NCBI GenBank assembly: GCA_025449115.1
Contig: JAHLKC010000005.1
Span: forward strand, 186,001-250,000
Source: Chytridium lagenaria
Lineage: Eukaryota > Chytridiomycota > Chytridiomycetes > Chytridiales > Chytridiaceae
DNA: 64,000 nucleotides
Direction: 5' to 3'
Part shown: one piece after another, positions 10,684-23,042 of the stretch
Layout of the letters: every line of letters begins with the position of its first letter
Numbering within the stretch: the first letter of the stretch is position 1
Notes under the pieces: generated by a model
What the model was told of the DNA's origin: nothing
Seen by the model: only the letters and a program-made list of their open reading frames with translations
Databases searched by the model: none
Program-made: the position numbers and the translations under genes

Positions 10684-13368
10684 TTATGGTTTGCTGTTAG
10701 TAAGCAAATGTTCTCCTTCATACCATGCGTAACTCCCGCTTATCCCTTCGACCACCTTCAAGTTTCTCGCATGTTCCTCCTGCAACGCCTCCAATTCATT
10801 GATAGTTCTCTCCCCAACGTCATCGTCATCGTCCCCATCTCAGTCTCATACCGTGAGTACTTTTCGTGGCGCGCTGTCGGAGGTGGGGGATACGGATCCA
10901 GCGGTGGGAGTTTTAGAACAGGTTTTTTGATGGTCGATGCATATTGAAGCATCTTTTTGGAAAAAACAGATACGTTAAATATGGAATATAATTGTTTGAA
11001 AAACTCACTTTTGCGCGTTTCTTGCTAGCTTCTTCAAGGCCTTTTTGGGGTGATCGGGATAAGAGTTTTGCGGTGCGAGCTGAAGGAGGAGAGAGAGCGG
11101 GGGTGGTTTCCGGAGGGTGGTTGGGGGTTGTTCTGCCTGTACCGGTGTGAGAGGATGTACGGCTAAGCCGTTTACTGCGTTGAATGATGGCGCGATGGCG
11201 GATTTGTTCAGCGTAGCGGCGTTGACGTTGAAGTTTTCAAGCTGGCATAGCATAAAGTGTTTTAGTGGTGAAAAAAAGAATCGGAATGCCGATGAAATAA
11301 TACCTTTGTCTGATATTCATCTCCCGTTAAATCTGGCCCTAAACTCCCCAATTTGACATCAAATCCTGCCATACCCCGACTGTAAACACCTTTTCCTCAT
11401 CCCCCTTCATTTGCCCCGTCACCACTGTCGCCCGTTTCCGCTCCTCAACACCATCCCCCATTTCCAGTACATCTCTGACGACTGTCCTTTATGTTTCCCC
11501 AGCTTCTTCCATTCCCCTCACTCACACCCTGTGGCGGCTCAATGCTCAAAAAGTCTGTACAGGATCTATACGTGGGAGATGATGCGGATTTTGCCGGTGG
11601 TCATCGGAGACAGGGAACGGCGGTGGCGATGGAGACGTCACAGACGGAGTGCCTCCATACAGTGTAGAGTAAAGAGATAAGCTTGTGTTCATGCCTTCAC
11701 GCCGTCGACTATTTTGGTATGATACAGTGTGGCTGCCGTTGTGAGGGAATGCTTTGGGGCAGGAGGAGGAACGGCTACCGGGTTCCCCCGCCCCTGTTAA
11801 AAAACGCAGAGTGGCGCGGTGTGGTTGAGGTGCGGTGGTGGGTGGGTCGGATGATTGGAAGTTTTATGGGACGTTTCGTCCATTGGGGGAAAGGTGTAGA
11901 TGGGGGAAGCGATTTTGTTGGTAGAGGTGAGTGGACGGTGTACTGGTGTGGAGGGGGAGGATTGTTGATTTTGAGTGAGGTTGGGGTGGAGCTGTGAATG
12001 TCGGGGAAGATGTTGGGAGTTTGAGATGTGGGGGTTGAGGGAATACCTCGTCGCCTTTCTTTTTATCGGGGGATTTGGATGGTCTAGTGGATGTTCCCGC
12101 GACTCCAGAAGGTGCAAGGTATTGTCTCTGCTGTGATCCTTTTCCTGTGGGTATTGAAGGTGGTAGATTCCGCATGTAAGGGTAATGTTGTAGTGGAACG
12201 AGAAGTTGCTGTGGCGACGGTGGACGCAGAGATTGCTGGAGATGTTGGTGGCGTTGCTGTTGGTAATTGTGGTAACGCGGATGAAGAATGTGTTGTTGCA
12301 TCAGGTATGTAGAGGTGGTGGCGAGATTAATGGAGAGTTTTGGAACAGGAGATGGTTGTGTTGAGGAAGTTGAAGAACGAGGCAGCCGAGGTGATGTAGT
12401 TGGGGATAGAGCGGGTTTGGTGTTTAGCTTGGTTCCGCCTTTCCAGACGTTGGAGCCCACAATATGACGTTGGGGTTGTGTGGATGCCAGAAGGGGATCG
12501 GTCGAAGGAGTGTCTTGAGGTAACGCCTGGTCGGCAATGTTCACTTGAGTAAATTCCACATCATAGTAACAAGGATTCATTGAAAAGATAGCGGAAGCCC
12601 TTCGAGCTCATCCTGCCCCTCCTTTGGATTTACACTCTCCACACGTATCCAGCGCTTCCGCACTTCTTCTGCGACTTCTTTGACGACGGTAGCAGTCAAG
12701 TCTTTCTCCGTAAATTTGGACAGACATAGTTGTTCAAGCTCGGTAAGCGAAGCCTTTTTTGTCTCAGAATTTTCCATCATATGAGGCAACAGCTGGGATT
12801 GCCGAATGTTGGGCTCCATTTGAGGCATATGTATCGCTTTAAGAACCGGAATCGACGATGGTCCTGTGGTCGCCTCCTTTTTTAATACCGTGATGGGCAA
12901 TTCACATTTCATTTCTCCAGCTGAAGCTGTTAGTGGCAACTGCATTCCCTCATCTAGTGCCAATATATCCGAATAAGGAGCTCCAGCTATTGCTCTCAAC
13001 GGCGGCAAAGCAGTTTGCAGTCGAAGCTCCGAATTCCCGCCATCACCTTCCATCCCATCCTCACCATCACTCTCTTCCATCCCTTCCAATCCTAATTGAT
13101 CCAAAGAAGGTGCTGATTTCACCACCAGCTGTTTCGTATCGTCGTTCGTTGTTGCGGCAGTTGATCCCGGAAACGTCACCTTATTCCTCTTCCGCTTGTA
13201 CCGACGTTGCAAGATGGCGTGTTTTTGGCTCTTAAAGTGTTGTTTTCCTGGGAAAGCGTAGGATGCTGCTGGTGCTGTGGACGATGCTGCGCTTAAGTGA
13301 TGCTGTCTCGATGCTGTGGGTGGTGTGGATGGAGTAAGAGAGTGAAGACTTCCGTCTTTCGTGGTCAT
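10684..13368 (-). CDS. Long unknown gene with several exons and frame slips
   Basis: A minus-strand gene starts at the ATG at 13368. The first 260 residues are Ser/Thr/Pro-rich with a basic patch (RRYKRKRNKVTF) and a helical charged segment (KEVAEEVRKRWIRVESVN). At 12577 the frame slips by one base into a Gln/Pro/His-rich stretch to about 11864. Further down are coding-like pieces in alternating frames: RATVVTGQMKGDEEKVFTVG near 11420, then GSLGPDLTGDEYQTK before an intron whose acceptor lies near 11245. Next comes LENFNVNAATLNKSAIAPS. An intron at about 10967-11006 follows, and the end is an acidic piece plus NELEALQEEHARNLKVVEG to a stop at 10684. No family is recognised. The basic and disordered character suggests a nuclear protein, but this is inference only. 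It could be two genes. Confidence 0.4.
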
Positions 13369-13981
13369 GCTGATCTTGCCTCCAACCTAATGTATACGAT
13401 AGCTAAGAGTTAAATTTATATATCATTATAAACTTGAGGGAGAGGTAAAAAGCCAATGCGATCGTAGAGATCAAGTACGCCATATTAGCTGCAGAAAATA
13501 CCTTTGCCAGGAAGGCGGCATGAGTTGAGTCCACTCCCACCGACCCTCCACCAGACATAGATAATTTTCTATCAGAAAACATAGGTGTTTCTGTGCAGAT
13601 GGTGTTGCCTGCTTATGGCACCGTGTTAAGAGGAGGCCACTCTCCCGAAACTTCGTCTCCGCTGATGATCACAACTTGTTAACTTCCTTAAAATTGTCAG
13701 GAGATTTGACAACTCTTGAAATCTCAGCTGAAAGATGGGAACCAGGGTAGTGACGGCTACTAAAGAGTATGAATCTTCCCCGCTCTCCTCACTCAATATC
13801 ATCATTACCGCCTCAAGAGTTTAGTGAGGGACAAAATTCTTTGATCAAACTACTTGACTTCTCCACATTAATGAGTCGGAAGAACGATGTTTACAAGTTT
13901 ATTTTATTCATATGGTCAAAACAACTGGGAGGATTATACAACTTATCAAGACTTTGCAGTGGACTTAATACAATGCAGCCT
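13369..13981. other. Intergenic stretch upstream of a minus-strand gene
   Basis: Between the start of the gene at 13368 and the end of the next minus-strand gene at 13982 I see no gene. This must contain the promoter of the former and the terminator region of the latter. Confidence 0.5.
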
Positions 13982-15016
13982 TCACTTCTTCCTCCCACGC
14001 CCACCAGCCGCAGGCTTGCTTGATGGGGCGTTACGGGATGCGGGCTTCCGAGCGGCCGGCTTAGCACTGCCTTAATCTTCCCAGCACCACCAGGTCGAGC
14101 AGCCGTTTCCCGGGAGCTTTACGTACAGATCCGCCTTTTTTTCTGCGAATTCGTTTTTGAGATTCCTCTCTAACAGGTGCCTTCGTTGCGACCCTCTTGG
14201 AAGGTTTTTTTCCCAACAGGCGCCTTCTTCGCCCCAGGCATGTTGCTAGTTTTCTTACTAACGGGCACCTTCCCTGCCAATGATTTCTTCATCACCGCCG
14301 TGATGATCTTGGGAACGACACCCTTCTTTAACGGACCTTGCTCGCCTAAACCCTTTTTGACTGAGCCAATTTTCTTTAGGAGCCCCACTGCTCCAATTTG
14401 CGGTGATTTTGGCGACTTGAGCACCCCGAGTTTCTGAGCGAGAGGGTTCTTCTTGACTGACGTCAACAGCTTGCTGGTCGAAGTAGCTTTCCTCTTCTGC
14501 GCGGAAAGCCTCAGCGCACCGAGCAATCTAGAGCTAACACTCTTCCCGTTCTCTCCAACCTTAGGAGCTAGCCCAGGTGCCGATCGGCTGACTGGCGCGA
14601 TACTACGACTTGTTGAACCCTTCTCATCGGCGATCTTTTCGAGGCTGGCAACGGGACCTTTACCGCCGGAAGCTTTAGTAGCTTCGTCGACGAGGGGAGC
14701 GACGACGGCGCTGGTGACGTCGTGGGAGGGATCGACTTCGTCGCGGTAGTGGGCGAGGAAGGAGATGGCGCCGTTTTCTGCAACGGTGCGGCCTTTATTT
14801 TGTATTGCGTTAGACGTAGTGTACTTATAAAGCCAAATCGTTCGACTTACCGGGTTTCTCTTCTGGAGGCGCAGGGGTAGCTGTGAGATCATAATGTTAG
14901 CTTTGTGTATCTATTTTTGTATAAAGCAGCCATGCGCGTGCATACCGTTAGAGACATCCAGAAGTAGAAGAAGCTGGAGAAAGAGGAACAGTACAATGAC
15001 GAATCGGGCCATCATT
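13982..15016 (-). CDS. Secreted protein with a Lys/Ala-rich basic tail
   Basis: The ATG at 15016 gives MMARFVIVLFLFLQLLLLLD, a strong signal peptide. Two short introns follow, with donors GTATGC and GTAAGT, interrupting a short Pro/Glu stretch. The body, starting RTVAENGAISFLAHYRDE, soon becomes rich in Lys, Ser, Ala, Gly and Pro, with short motifs such as LKSPKSPQ, KKGLGEQGPLKKG and KKAPVGKK. Frame slips near 14190 and 14080 hide the end. Reading across them gives a tail of AKPAARKPASRNAPSSKP type to a TGA at 13982. The composition resembles histone H1 tails, yet the protein begins with a secretion signal. Possible roles include binding acidic wall or extracellular polymers, but no homologous family is recognised. 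Confidence 0.6.
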
Positions 15017-16786
15017 TTCGACGTCGAGAGATGGAGTGAACTTATTCTATAGGCAAATAAAAGGTGTCCTTCAACTTTCAAATGAATACATTATTGGCAT
15101 AACTATATATTCAGCGTAGTGTATAGACACATTCGAGCTTCTGATAGACACCTTAGAGGGTCGACTGAGACTCAGTTCTGCATCTGTTGGTATAAATATA
15201 TATATATATATATATAGTTTGTAAGTTACAAGGGACGCAGTCGGCTTGTGCACCGTCAAGAAAAAGGGATAATGAGGGAAAAGGTTGTACTTGTTTTTAC
15301 AGTTTCGGGTAAAAATACTTTTGGAAGTGCTACAATTAAAGTTTACAACAAAACACCAACCGGTATGTATAGTGGGAACTGTGCCTCCGCATATTACTGA
15401 AAAAGACGGTTTACTTGTCTTCTACATCTATCAAGTATTTATCAACACGTTAATGGATGTCTATTATATATTATTTACTACACGCACCGTTATTTTCTCA
15501 TTGCGGGCTTAGTCATATATCTAGCCGAAACTTTAAGTGGACAAGCAGCAATCAAAGTTAGTGTTCGAGATAATATTTATAAGGAATAGTGCTCATGCCC
15601 GCAGGTTATATTGTGTAAGTTAGTGAGCAGAGCGTGATGCGCGGACTCGAAAGCTCCTTTTTCATTTAGAGAAATTTATTCAAGTATTCAGTGTAAACAT
15701 TACATCGTTTTTTTGTAGGCAATCGGTAGATTCAATGTATATATGTATATATAAAAGCCAACCGAGTATATGTCGGTCGTCTCGTCTAATCTACGTCGTC
15801 CCGTTCGAATGACCGGCTGCTTTTTCTATCCTCAAAATATTGGGTCGGTACACGTGATGACGAACCCTTGAGAAGTGACTTTGGGAATTATGCAACGAAG
15901 TTGTGGTGATTGAAAAGCCAAAGTTTGTTGAAGACTGCTGTCCATAAGACAGTACGTTGATTAGATAACGTCTTGTATGGGGGTGATGTGAATTAGGTGG
16001 GAATATGTGTGAGGTAGACAGTGTGGATTAAGGCATTGTTAGAATTAGTTAGCCGCAACATGATATAATTACTGGAATCTGACCCTTACGAAAAAAAGTC
16101 CCATAATAATACGCCAATCTTCAACTCTAAATAACCACAACCTGCATGCATGATAGTAGATTTTAAAAGCCTTGTATGAAAAGTAATTCTATTCACTAAA
16201 TAATAAGCGAAAACCACACACTTCTGTAAAGTTGCTTTTAGTGAAGCCGATGTCATTCAAACACGTTTTGACGTATTCATTAACACTTTTGAATGTGAAT
16301 ATTTTGTGCTTATATTTTTCCGAGTGCACTTTAAGCTTTTTAGAAATCAATGGCCACATGGAAATGATGTTGATTATATCCTTTCTTCCTTTCCGTGGTC
16401 CATTATCCATATTCGAGAGCAAGTTTTGATCTATTTGATTCTTTTGTTCAAAAATATTATACAGCTGCTTAACACAAGCGTTGACGACGGAGCGTGTCGA
16501 ATCTAACCAAAAAGTGAGTCATCGTTCGAAAAAAACGCTCTTTACAACGGAAAGCAGTGTTTCTCTTCTAGTAAGTATAGGCGATTTATGTAAAAAAGCT
16601 TTTATGATGTACAAAAGCCGAATTTCAAATCAAACCACGGTACATGTCATTTTATTATCATCTCCAACAACTGCAATAACGTCGATCTATCCATAAACGT
16701 CCAAAGTTAAAAGAAACGCACGCTTCCACCTGTCTTTCCTTCATCCACCCTCCTCTACCCTCTTAGACTTATATACAAATAGAAAG
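15017..16786. other. AT-rich region without a convincing gene
   Basis: About 1.8 kb is AT-rich and includes a TA dinucleotide run near 15196-15217. Short open frames on both strands lack splice support, codon bias or recognisable domains. The last part precedes the phosphatase gene; a TATA-like stretch (TTATATACAAAT) lies at about 16769-16780, close to the ATG at 16787. Confidence 0.55.
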
Positions 16787-19333
16787 ATGAAGGTCGTAAC
16801 CATCCTCATCGCCACCCTCCTCGCTGTGCCTCAGCCAGCAACCCTTCCCCCTCGCTTCCGTCACCCCTGGTCAATTTAACCTTCCTCTCTCCCCGTGTTC
16901 CAACTCGCCTTTCCCCCGTCGACGGTCCGATTCCTCCCGACCAACACTTTGAGTTCCATTGACTCATCTGAGATGATCGTCCCTGATCTCTCCACGCTTG
17001 AGTTCTTGTCAACGTCAGGAACTTCAAGTGTTGAACCACCCAAGCCCCATCTCACCACTACAACACCACCTACATAGGACGCTGAGGCTAGGACTCTGTC
17101 AGGAACGTGCAAGTTCACCGTCTCCAGGTGACCTTCTTTACTTTTTCTTTGGTTTGACACCTCACTCTTCCATCGAATGTGTACACCAAAGAGCGTGCTT
17201 TATCCTTTTTGGCGAGTGACAACCTAACTGACAAAGTTATTCTTCATAAACAAAAGGCTCAACTGGCGTGATCTTGCTATCCCCAAATCTGGCACCTACG
17301 AGATTTCGCTCAAGGCCGGCAAGGAGGAGGTCAAGGCCACCTGGGTCGTCAAGGGCTCTTCCACCCGCAAGGCAAAGAACGTTGTTCTCTTCGTCGGTGA
17401 CGGTATGGCCTCCTCCATGATCTCTGCCGCCCGTTACCTCGCAAAGAAGACCCGTTTTGGAAAGTTCAAGAACGGTGACGGTTTCCTCAGCTTCGAGACC
17501 TTCCCTGGTATCGGCAAGATTTCCACCAACGGCTTGGATTCAATCATCACCGACTCTGCCAACTCTGCTGCCGCTTTCCACAACGGTCAAAAGTCGTACG
17601 TCAACGCTCTCAACGTCTACGCCGACACCACCCCTGAAAACAACTTTGACGACACCAAGGTCGAGGTCCTTGCGTCCATTATCCGTCGCAAGCGTCCCGG
17701 TATGTGCATTGTGCGTTGTGACTACCGCCGCTGTTTGGGATGCCACCCCTGCCGCCGTCTTCTCCTACACCCGTTCTCGTGACGATGCTGGTCCCATCAT
17801 GGAGCAGAACTTGAACGGCTTCAAGAACATCAAGGCCTCCGCTGGCGGTTTTGTTGAGAACACTGACGAGCCCATCAATTGGTCTGCCCCCGCTGTCAAG
17901 GCCGATGTTATCCTCGGTGGGGTGGTAACGCCTTCTGTAACGCCACCGCTTCCTGCAGGTCCTACAACAAGCTTGACCAGTACTCTGCCTACAAGAGCAA
18001 GGGCTACGCTGTTGTCAACGATGGTGACGCCATGGAGGCCTACACTGGAACCGACCCCCTCCTCGGTATCTTCCACCTCAGTCACCTCAACACCTGGTAC
18101 GACCGTAACGTCGAGACGAACAACCTCGTTAGCACCAGCTCACCCCTCGGTGATGGTAAGGCCCCCGCTAAGCAGCCTGGTCTCAAGGAGATGACTATGA
18201 AGGCCATTGAGGTCATGGACAAGAAGTGCTCTGACGGTTGGTTCCTCATGTCCGAGGCTGCGTCTGTTGACAAGCAAATGCACCCTATCGACTTTGACCG
18301 CGGTCTCGCAGATCTCCTTGAGCTTGACATGGCTGTCCAGGCTGTTGTTGACTACGACGAGAAAAAAGAGACCCAGATCTACGTCACTTCTGACCACGCT
18401 CAAGGTTACGATGTCTACGGTACCGTCGACCTCTCCTACATGCGCAAGGCGTCGAACGACGACTCCACCCTCATCAACGGCTCTGCCAACACCAACTCCA
18501 CCCGTCCCTCCAACCTCAAGACCGAAAAGCGTCAAGCCATCGGTGTTTACAACGAAGCTGGATGGCCCGACTCTGTTATTGACGACAACGGTCTCCCCAC
18601 CCTCTTCAATAAGCAAACCTACAAGCTCGCTTCTGGCAAGATTGACTCCCCTAACCACGTCGAGGACTTTGAGCACAAGGCAAGGCCTAGGTCCCCTACC
18701 TCCTCCACCCAAGGCACCTACGTTTTCGCCGATGGGACTCAACGCAAGTACTACGTCCCCTCCTCCTCCGACACCATCGCCAGTGGTGGCATTACCATGA
18801 GCCCCAACCTCCCTCAAGGCCAAGGCTCCACCGTTCACACCCTGCAAAGCGTTGACCTCTTCTGCCACGGCCCCGCTTCCTCTGCCTGCCAGGGTGCTCA
18901 CGACAACACCGAGCTCTTCTTCATGATGGCCGACGCCCTCGGTCTCGGTGACACTGCCGACGAGACTTACGGTAACAAGGATGTATGCACCGCTGTTCCC
19001 GTCAAGACTGTTACCGTGACCGTGACCGCCGCTGCCACCTCCACTACTGCTCCCAAGCCCGACGGTGATGACAAGTACGGATCGGGTACTGCCTCTTCCT
19101 CTTCCGCTGCCAAGCCTACTGTTATCGCTGGTGGTGACTATGGCAAGGACACCCCTGCCTCCTCGCCACCGCCAAGGCAGCCACCCCCGTCTCGGCTGAT
19201 TATAACAAGGTCCCGACCACCACCGCTCTTGCTGCCGCCAAGGTCACTGGCGCCAACAACGTGTATGTGAGCTCTGCTTCCTCTGTCACTGTCAGCGCTG
19301 GGTTCTTTGTTGCCGCTTTTCGCTATGCTTTAA
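16787..19333 (+). CDS. Alkaline phosphatase, secreted, probably GPI-anchored (copy 1)
   Basis: This enzyme hydrolyses phosphate monoesters outside the cell or in a compartment. The ATG at 16787 opens a signal peptide (MKVVTILIA...). An intron at 17128-17257 precedes the conserved LNWRDLAIPKSGTYEIS segment. Alkaline phosphatase motifs follow in order: VGDGMASSMISAARYL; DSANSAAAF, with the nucleophile Ser in NSA; VTTAAVWDATPAA; SDGWFLMSEAASVDKQMH; YVTSDHAQG; and HDNTELFFMMADALGLGD. The DKQ..H arrangement is as in E. coli PhoA rather than the animal DH..H pattern. The C-terminus is Ser/Thr/Ala-rich and ends in a hydrophobic segment, as for a GPI signal. Frame slips occur near 16850, 17710, 17930 and 19165. 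They break an otherwise conserved protein and are probably read errors. It forms a tandem pair with the gene at 19954. Confidence 0.85.
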
Positions 19334-19953
19334 AACCATTCCTTTTTCTCATTTCTCAGTTGCGTTGGATAGTTTAACGTCCATTTTTGTACCGGTTCAC
19401 TTCACGTTTCTTTATTCCCCAAATACAAATATTTTAAAATACTATTTAGCCCGGAATCTGATACAACAATTTTTTTTTTGGAGGATCATACTTATAGCGG
19501 CCAACTTTTTTGACCGATTCCATAACTATGCACATTTGAAAGATCTTGCTGAGCCTTTCATCAGTCCGTGAGTACGTTGACAGGCGACTCAACATGACGT
19601 TACTTATGACATGACCATGCTAATAATTCTTTCATCCTGTGATTCCTGTCCCTTTTGTTTGTGTTACCTCCAATTGCCCAAAAAAAGGATAAATTTTTTC
19701 CCCCTCTTATATATTTATTTTCCCACTTGCCCTTTATGTATTACGTAAGTAAATAAGCAACAACCGATCCGTCCTCAACTTTATATTCAATATTATTTTA
19801 GGTAAATATATAGACACTCCACGTTTTATTTACATTCATTTTATTTTCTTTTTTTCTTTTTCTTCTCTTATCCAAACGCAACTCCCACCCTCACCCCCTC
19901 CCTACCTATACACTTATACAATAGATACAATAGAAATTGACTAGAACCGTCAA
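19334..19953. other. Intergenic region between the two phosphatase genes
   Basis: About 620 bp is AT-rich with T-runs and a C/T-rich stretch before 19954. It contains the 3' end of copy 1 and the promoter of copy 2. I see no gene. Confidence 0.6.
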
Positions 19954-22580
19954 ATGAAGGTCACTACCATCCTCATCGCCGCCACGGCCTTCCTCGCTGT
20001 CACTGCATCGGCTCAGCAATCCTTCCCTCTCGCCTCTGTCCCTCTCCCGGTCAATACAACCGATTCCGTGCTCTCCCCCGTGGTTCCAACCTCGCCATCT
20101 CCCCCGTCGACGGTGCCGAGTTTGTTCCCGATCAACGTTTGACATCTCTATTGAGCTCCACTCTGAGGATGACTCCGTCCCTGATCTCTCCAAGCTTGAG
20201 TTCCTTGTGAATGGAGAGGATGCGTCTAAGGTGTTGAATGCGCCTAAACCGCATTTGAGCACGTATGAGGCGACTTACTTGAAGAGCGCTGAGGCTAGGG
20301 ATTCCAAGCCAGGAGGTGACCAGACAAAGTACAAGGTTGCTAGGTGAGCAGCATCTCCCATTCTCCTTAAACCACTCCGTCATGCCTTTTTCGCACTTAC
20401 AATGAAGCCCTTTTCCATGGCATTGACGGAAGGCGCCCCCTATGATATCTTTGCTCTTTGGCAACACATGTACAACAACCTCGTTTATCCTTTCTGGGAG
20501 TGTGACACTTTATCAATCCTGACAATTTCCTTCTCTAATTTTTTCTTTTTCTTGACAAGGCTCAACTGGCGTGATCTTGCCATCCCCAAGTCTGGCACCT
20601 ACGACATCTCCCTCAAGGTCGGTAAAGAAGAGGTCAAGGCTCAATGGGTCGTCAAGGGCTCTTCCACCCGCAAGGCCAAGAACGTTGTCCTCTTCATTGG
20701 CGACGGTATGGCTCCTCCATGATTTCTGCCGCTCGTTACCTCTCCAAAAACACGCGTCACGGCAAGTTCAAGAACGGTGACGGATTCTTCAGTTTCGAAA
20801 AGTTCCCGGCTATGGGTAAAATCGCTACCAACGGTATGGACTCGATTATCACGGATTCTGCCAACTCTGCCGCTACATTCAACAATGGCCAGAAATCCTA
20901 CAACAACGCCTTGAACGTGTACTTTGACACCACCCCCGACAACAACTTTGACGACACAGGTTGAGATCCTCGCTTCCCTCATCCGTCGCAAGCGTCCCGG
21001 TATGTGCATTGGTGTCGTCACCACCGCCGCTGTCTGGGATGCACTCCTGCCGCTGTTTACTCGTACACCCGTTCCCGTGATGACGCCGGCCCAATTATCG
21101 ATCAAAACCTCAACGGGTTCAAGAACATCAAGCCTGCAGCTGGTGGTGTCTTTGTCAACAACACTGACGAGGCGATCGCCTGGTCCGCTCCCGCCGTCAA
21201 GCCGATTATCCTCGGTGGTGGTGGAAACGGTTTCTGCAATGCTGGAACTCGTTGCCGTTCGTTTAACAAAATTGATCAATTTAAATCATACCAGATAGCG
21301 GATACACTGTTGTAAATGACGGTGATGCTATGGCCAATTACACTGGAACCGATCCCCTCCTCGGTATCTTCCACCTCAGCCATCTCAACACTGGTACGAC
21401 CGTAATGTCGAGACCAACAACCTCGTCAGCACAAACTCCCTCTCGGTGACGGCAAGGCTCCCGCTAAGCAACCTGGTCTCAAGGAAATGACCATGAAAGC
21501 CATCGAAGTCATGGACAAGAAGTGCTCTGACGGTTGGTTCCTCATGTCCGAGGCTGCGTCCATCGACAAGCAGATGCACCCCATCGACTTTGACCGTGGT
21601 CTCGCAGATCTCCTTGAACTTGAACGTACCGTCCAATCCGTCGTTGACTACGACACCAAAGGCGACACCCAGATCTATGTCACCTCTGACCACGCTCAAG
21701 GTTTCGATGTTTACGGCACCGTCGACCTCTCCTACATGCGCAAGGCTCCAACGACGACTCCGCTCTCATCACCGGTGCCGCCAACACCAACTCCACCCGT
21801 CCCTCCAACCTCAAGACCGAAAAGCGTCAAGCCATCGGTGTCTACGATGATGCCGGCTGGCCCGACTCTGTGATGGACGCCGATGGTCTCCCCACCCTTT
21901 CAACAAACAAACCTTCAAGCTCGCAGCTGGAAAAATCGACTCCCCTAATCACGTTGAGGATTTCGAACACAAAGCAACCCCGCGCTCCCCCACCACAACC
22001 GCTCAAACGTACGTGTTTGCTGATGGAAACACTCGTCAATTCGCTGTCCCCAACCCCAGAGATGTGACGTCCAGCGGTGGAATTGTGATTGCCGGAAACC
22101 TTCCACAAGGAAACGCTGTCACCGCGCACACCCTTCAAGGTGTTGATTTGTACTGCCGTGGACCTGCTGCTTCCAAGTGCAGTGGATTACACGACAACAC
22201 CGAGTTGTTCTTATGATGGCCGACGCGCTTGGATTGGGCGATACCCCTGATGAGGTTGAGGAGACCAAGACTTGCTCTGCTGCTGCCACCGCCACCGCCA
22301 CCGCCACCGCTACTGTCACTGTCACTGTTACCGCAACGTACGGAGTGCCTACTACCACTGCGGGTGCCAAGGCAACCGGTGTGTACGGAGAGGAGGAGGA
22401 GAAGGAGGCGAAGACTTCTGCTGCAAAGTCCTCTGCTGCTGAGTACGCTAAGGCCACCGGTACTACAGCTGGAAAGGTACTGATCGAGGCAATGTGCTTG
22501 TGAGCAGTGCTTCTGGTGTGAAGAGTTTCTTGGCCGGTGTGGTTGCCACCGTTGTTGGTGTTTTTTATGTAAACGGATGA
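19954..22580 (+). CDS. Alkaline phosphatase, secreted, probably GPI-anchored (copy 2)
   Basis: This tandem paralogue of the gene at 16787 shares the same order of segments and the same intron position (20344-20559, before LNWRDLAIPKSGTYDIS). The signal peptide is clearer than in copy 1: MKVTTILIAATAFLAVTASA. The catalytic motifs DSANSAATF, VTTAAVWDA, SEAASIDKQMH, YVTSDHAQG and the final LHDNTEL block are present. The C-terminal region is Thr/Ala/Val-rich with a repeated ACCGCC stretch and ends in a hydrophobic segment (KSFLAGVVATVVGVFYV) before the TGA at 22578-22580, typical of a GPI-anchor signal. Single-base slips occur near 20050, 20715, 20958, 21300, 21395, 21745, 21895 and 22213. Their density in a conserved enzyme suggests sequencing indels, though one copy being a pseudogene cannot be excluded. 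Confidence 0.85.
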
Positions 22581-23042
22581 AGACTTGGCTTCTTCTTTTT
22601 TTATTTTATTTACGAGTCTCTCTTTCTCGGTTCTATTTTTTCGTAATTCCTGTTCTTTCTCCATTTCAGAAGTAACCTTACAATAAAAGGTGATTAAGTT
22701 AGTATTTTCGTCTCCATTTTTCGCTGTTTTACGAGCAAAGCCAATTGCATGCTTATGAGAAAGCTGCTGTTTGGACCCCGACCATATGCCACATTTAGCT
22801 GCTCGTAAGCTTAGGAGTCAGTAGGTTAGAAAGCACATGAAAGGAGCAAGTGGATGCTCGTTTAAAAAACGCGGTCGATAATCGGGTCAAAATTCCAAAC
22901 GAGAGAACTACTTAAACAATATATTCACATGATGACTACTTAAACAATATACTAACATGAGGTCATCGCGTCACAGCGGTTCCAGTCATTATTTATTCAA
23001 CCATTAATCAACGGCATATATCCGAAAATCCCGCAAACACAT
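22581..23042. other. Intergenic stretch between convergent genes
   Basis: No gene is seen. A short near-repeat (ACTACTTAAACAATATA) occurs twice at about 22908-22954. The flanking genes converge here. Confidence 0.5.

Noticed and set aside
15190..15220. TA-run as an origin or centromere element
   Set aside because: A short simple repeat in intergenic DNA; nothing else supports such a role.
18140..18901. Long minus-strand open frame in alkaline phosphatase copy 1
   Set aside because: It mirrors the highly biased codons of the phosphatase gene; the plus strand carries the conserved catalytic motifs.
22119..22664. Minus-strand frame with Ala/Val repeats
   Set aside because: It is antisense to the repetitive Thr/Ala C-terminal coding region of phosphatase copy 2.
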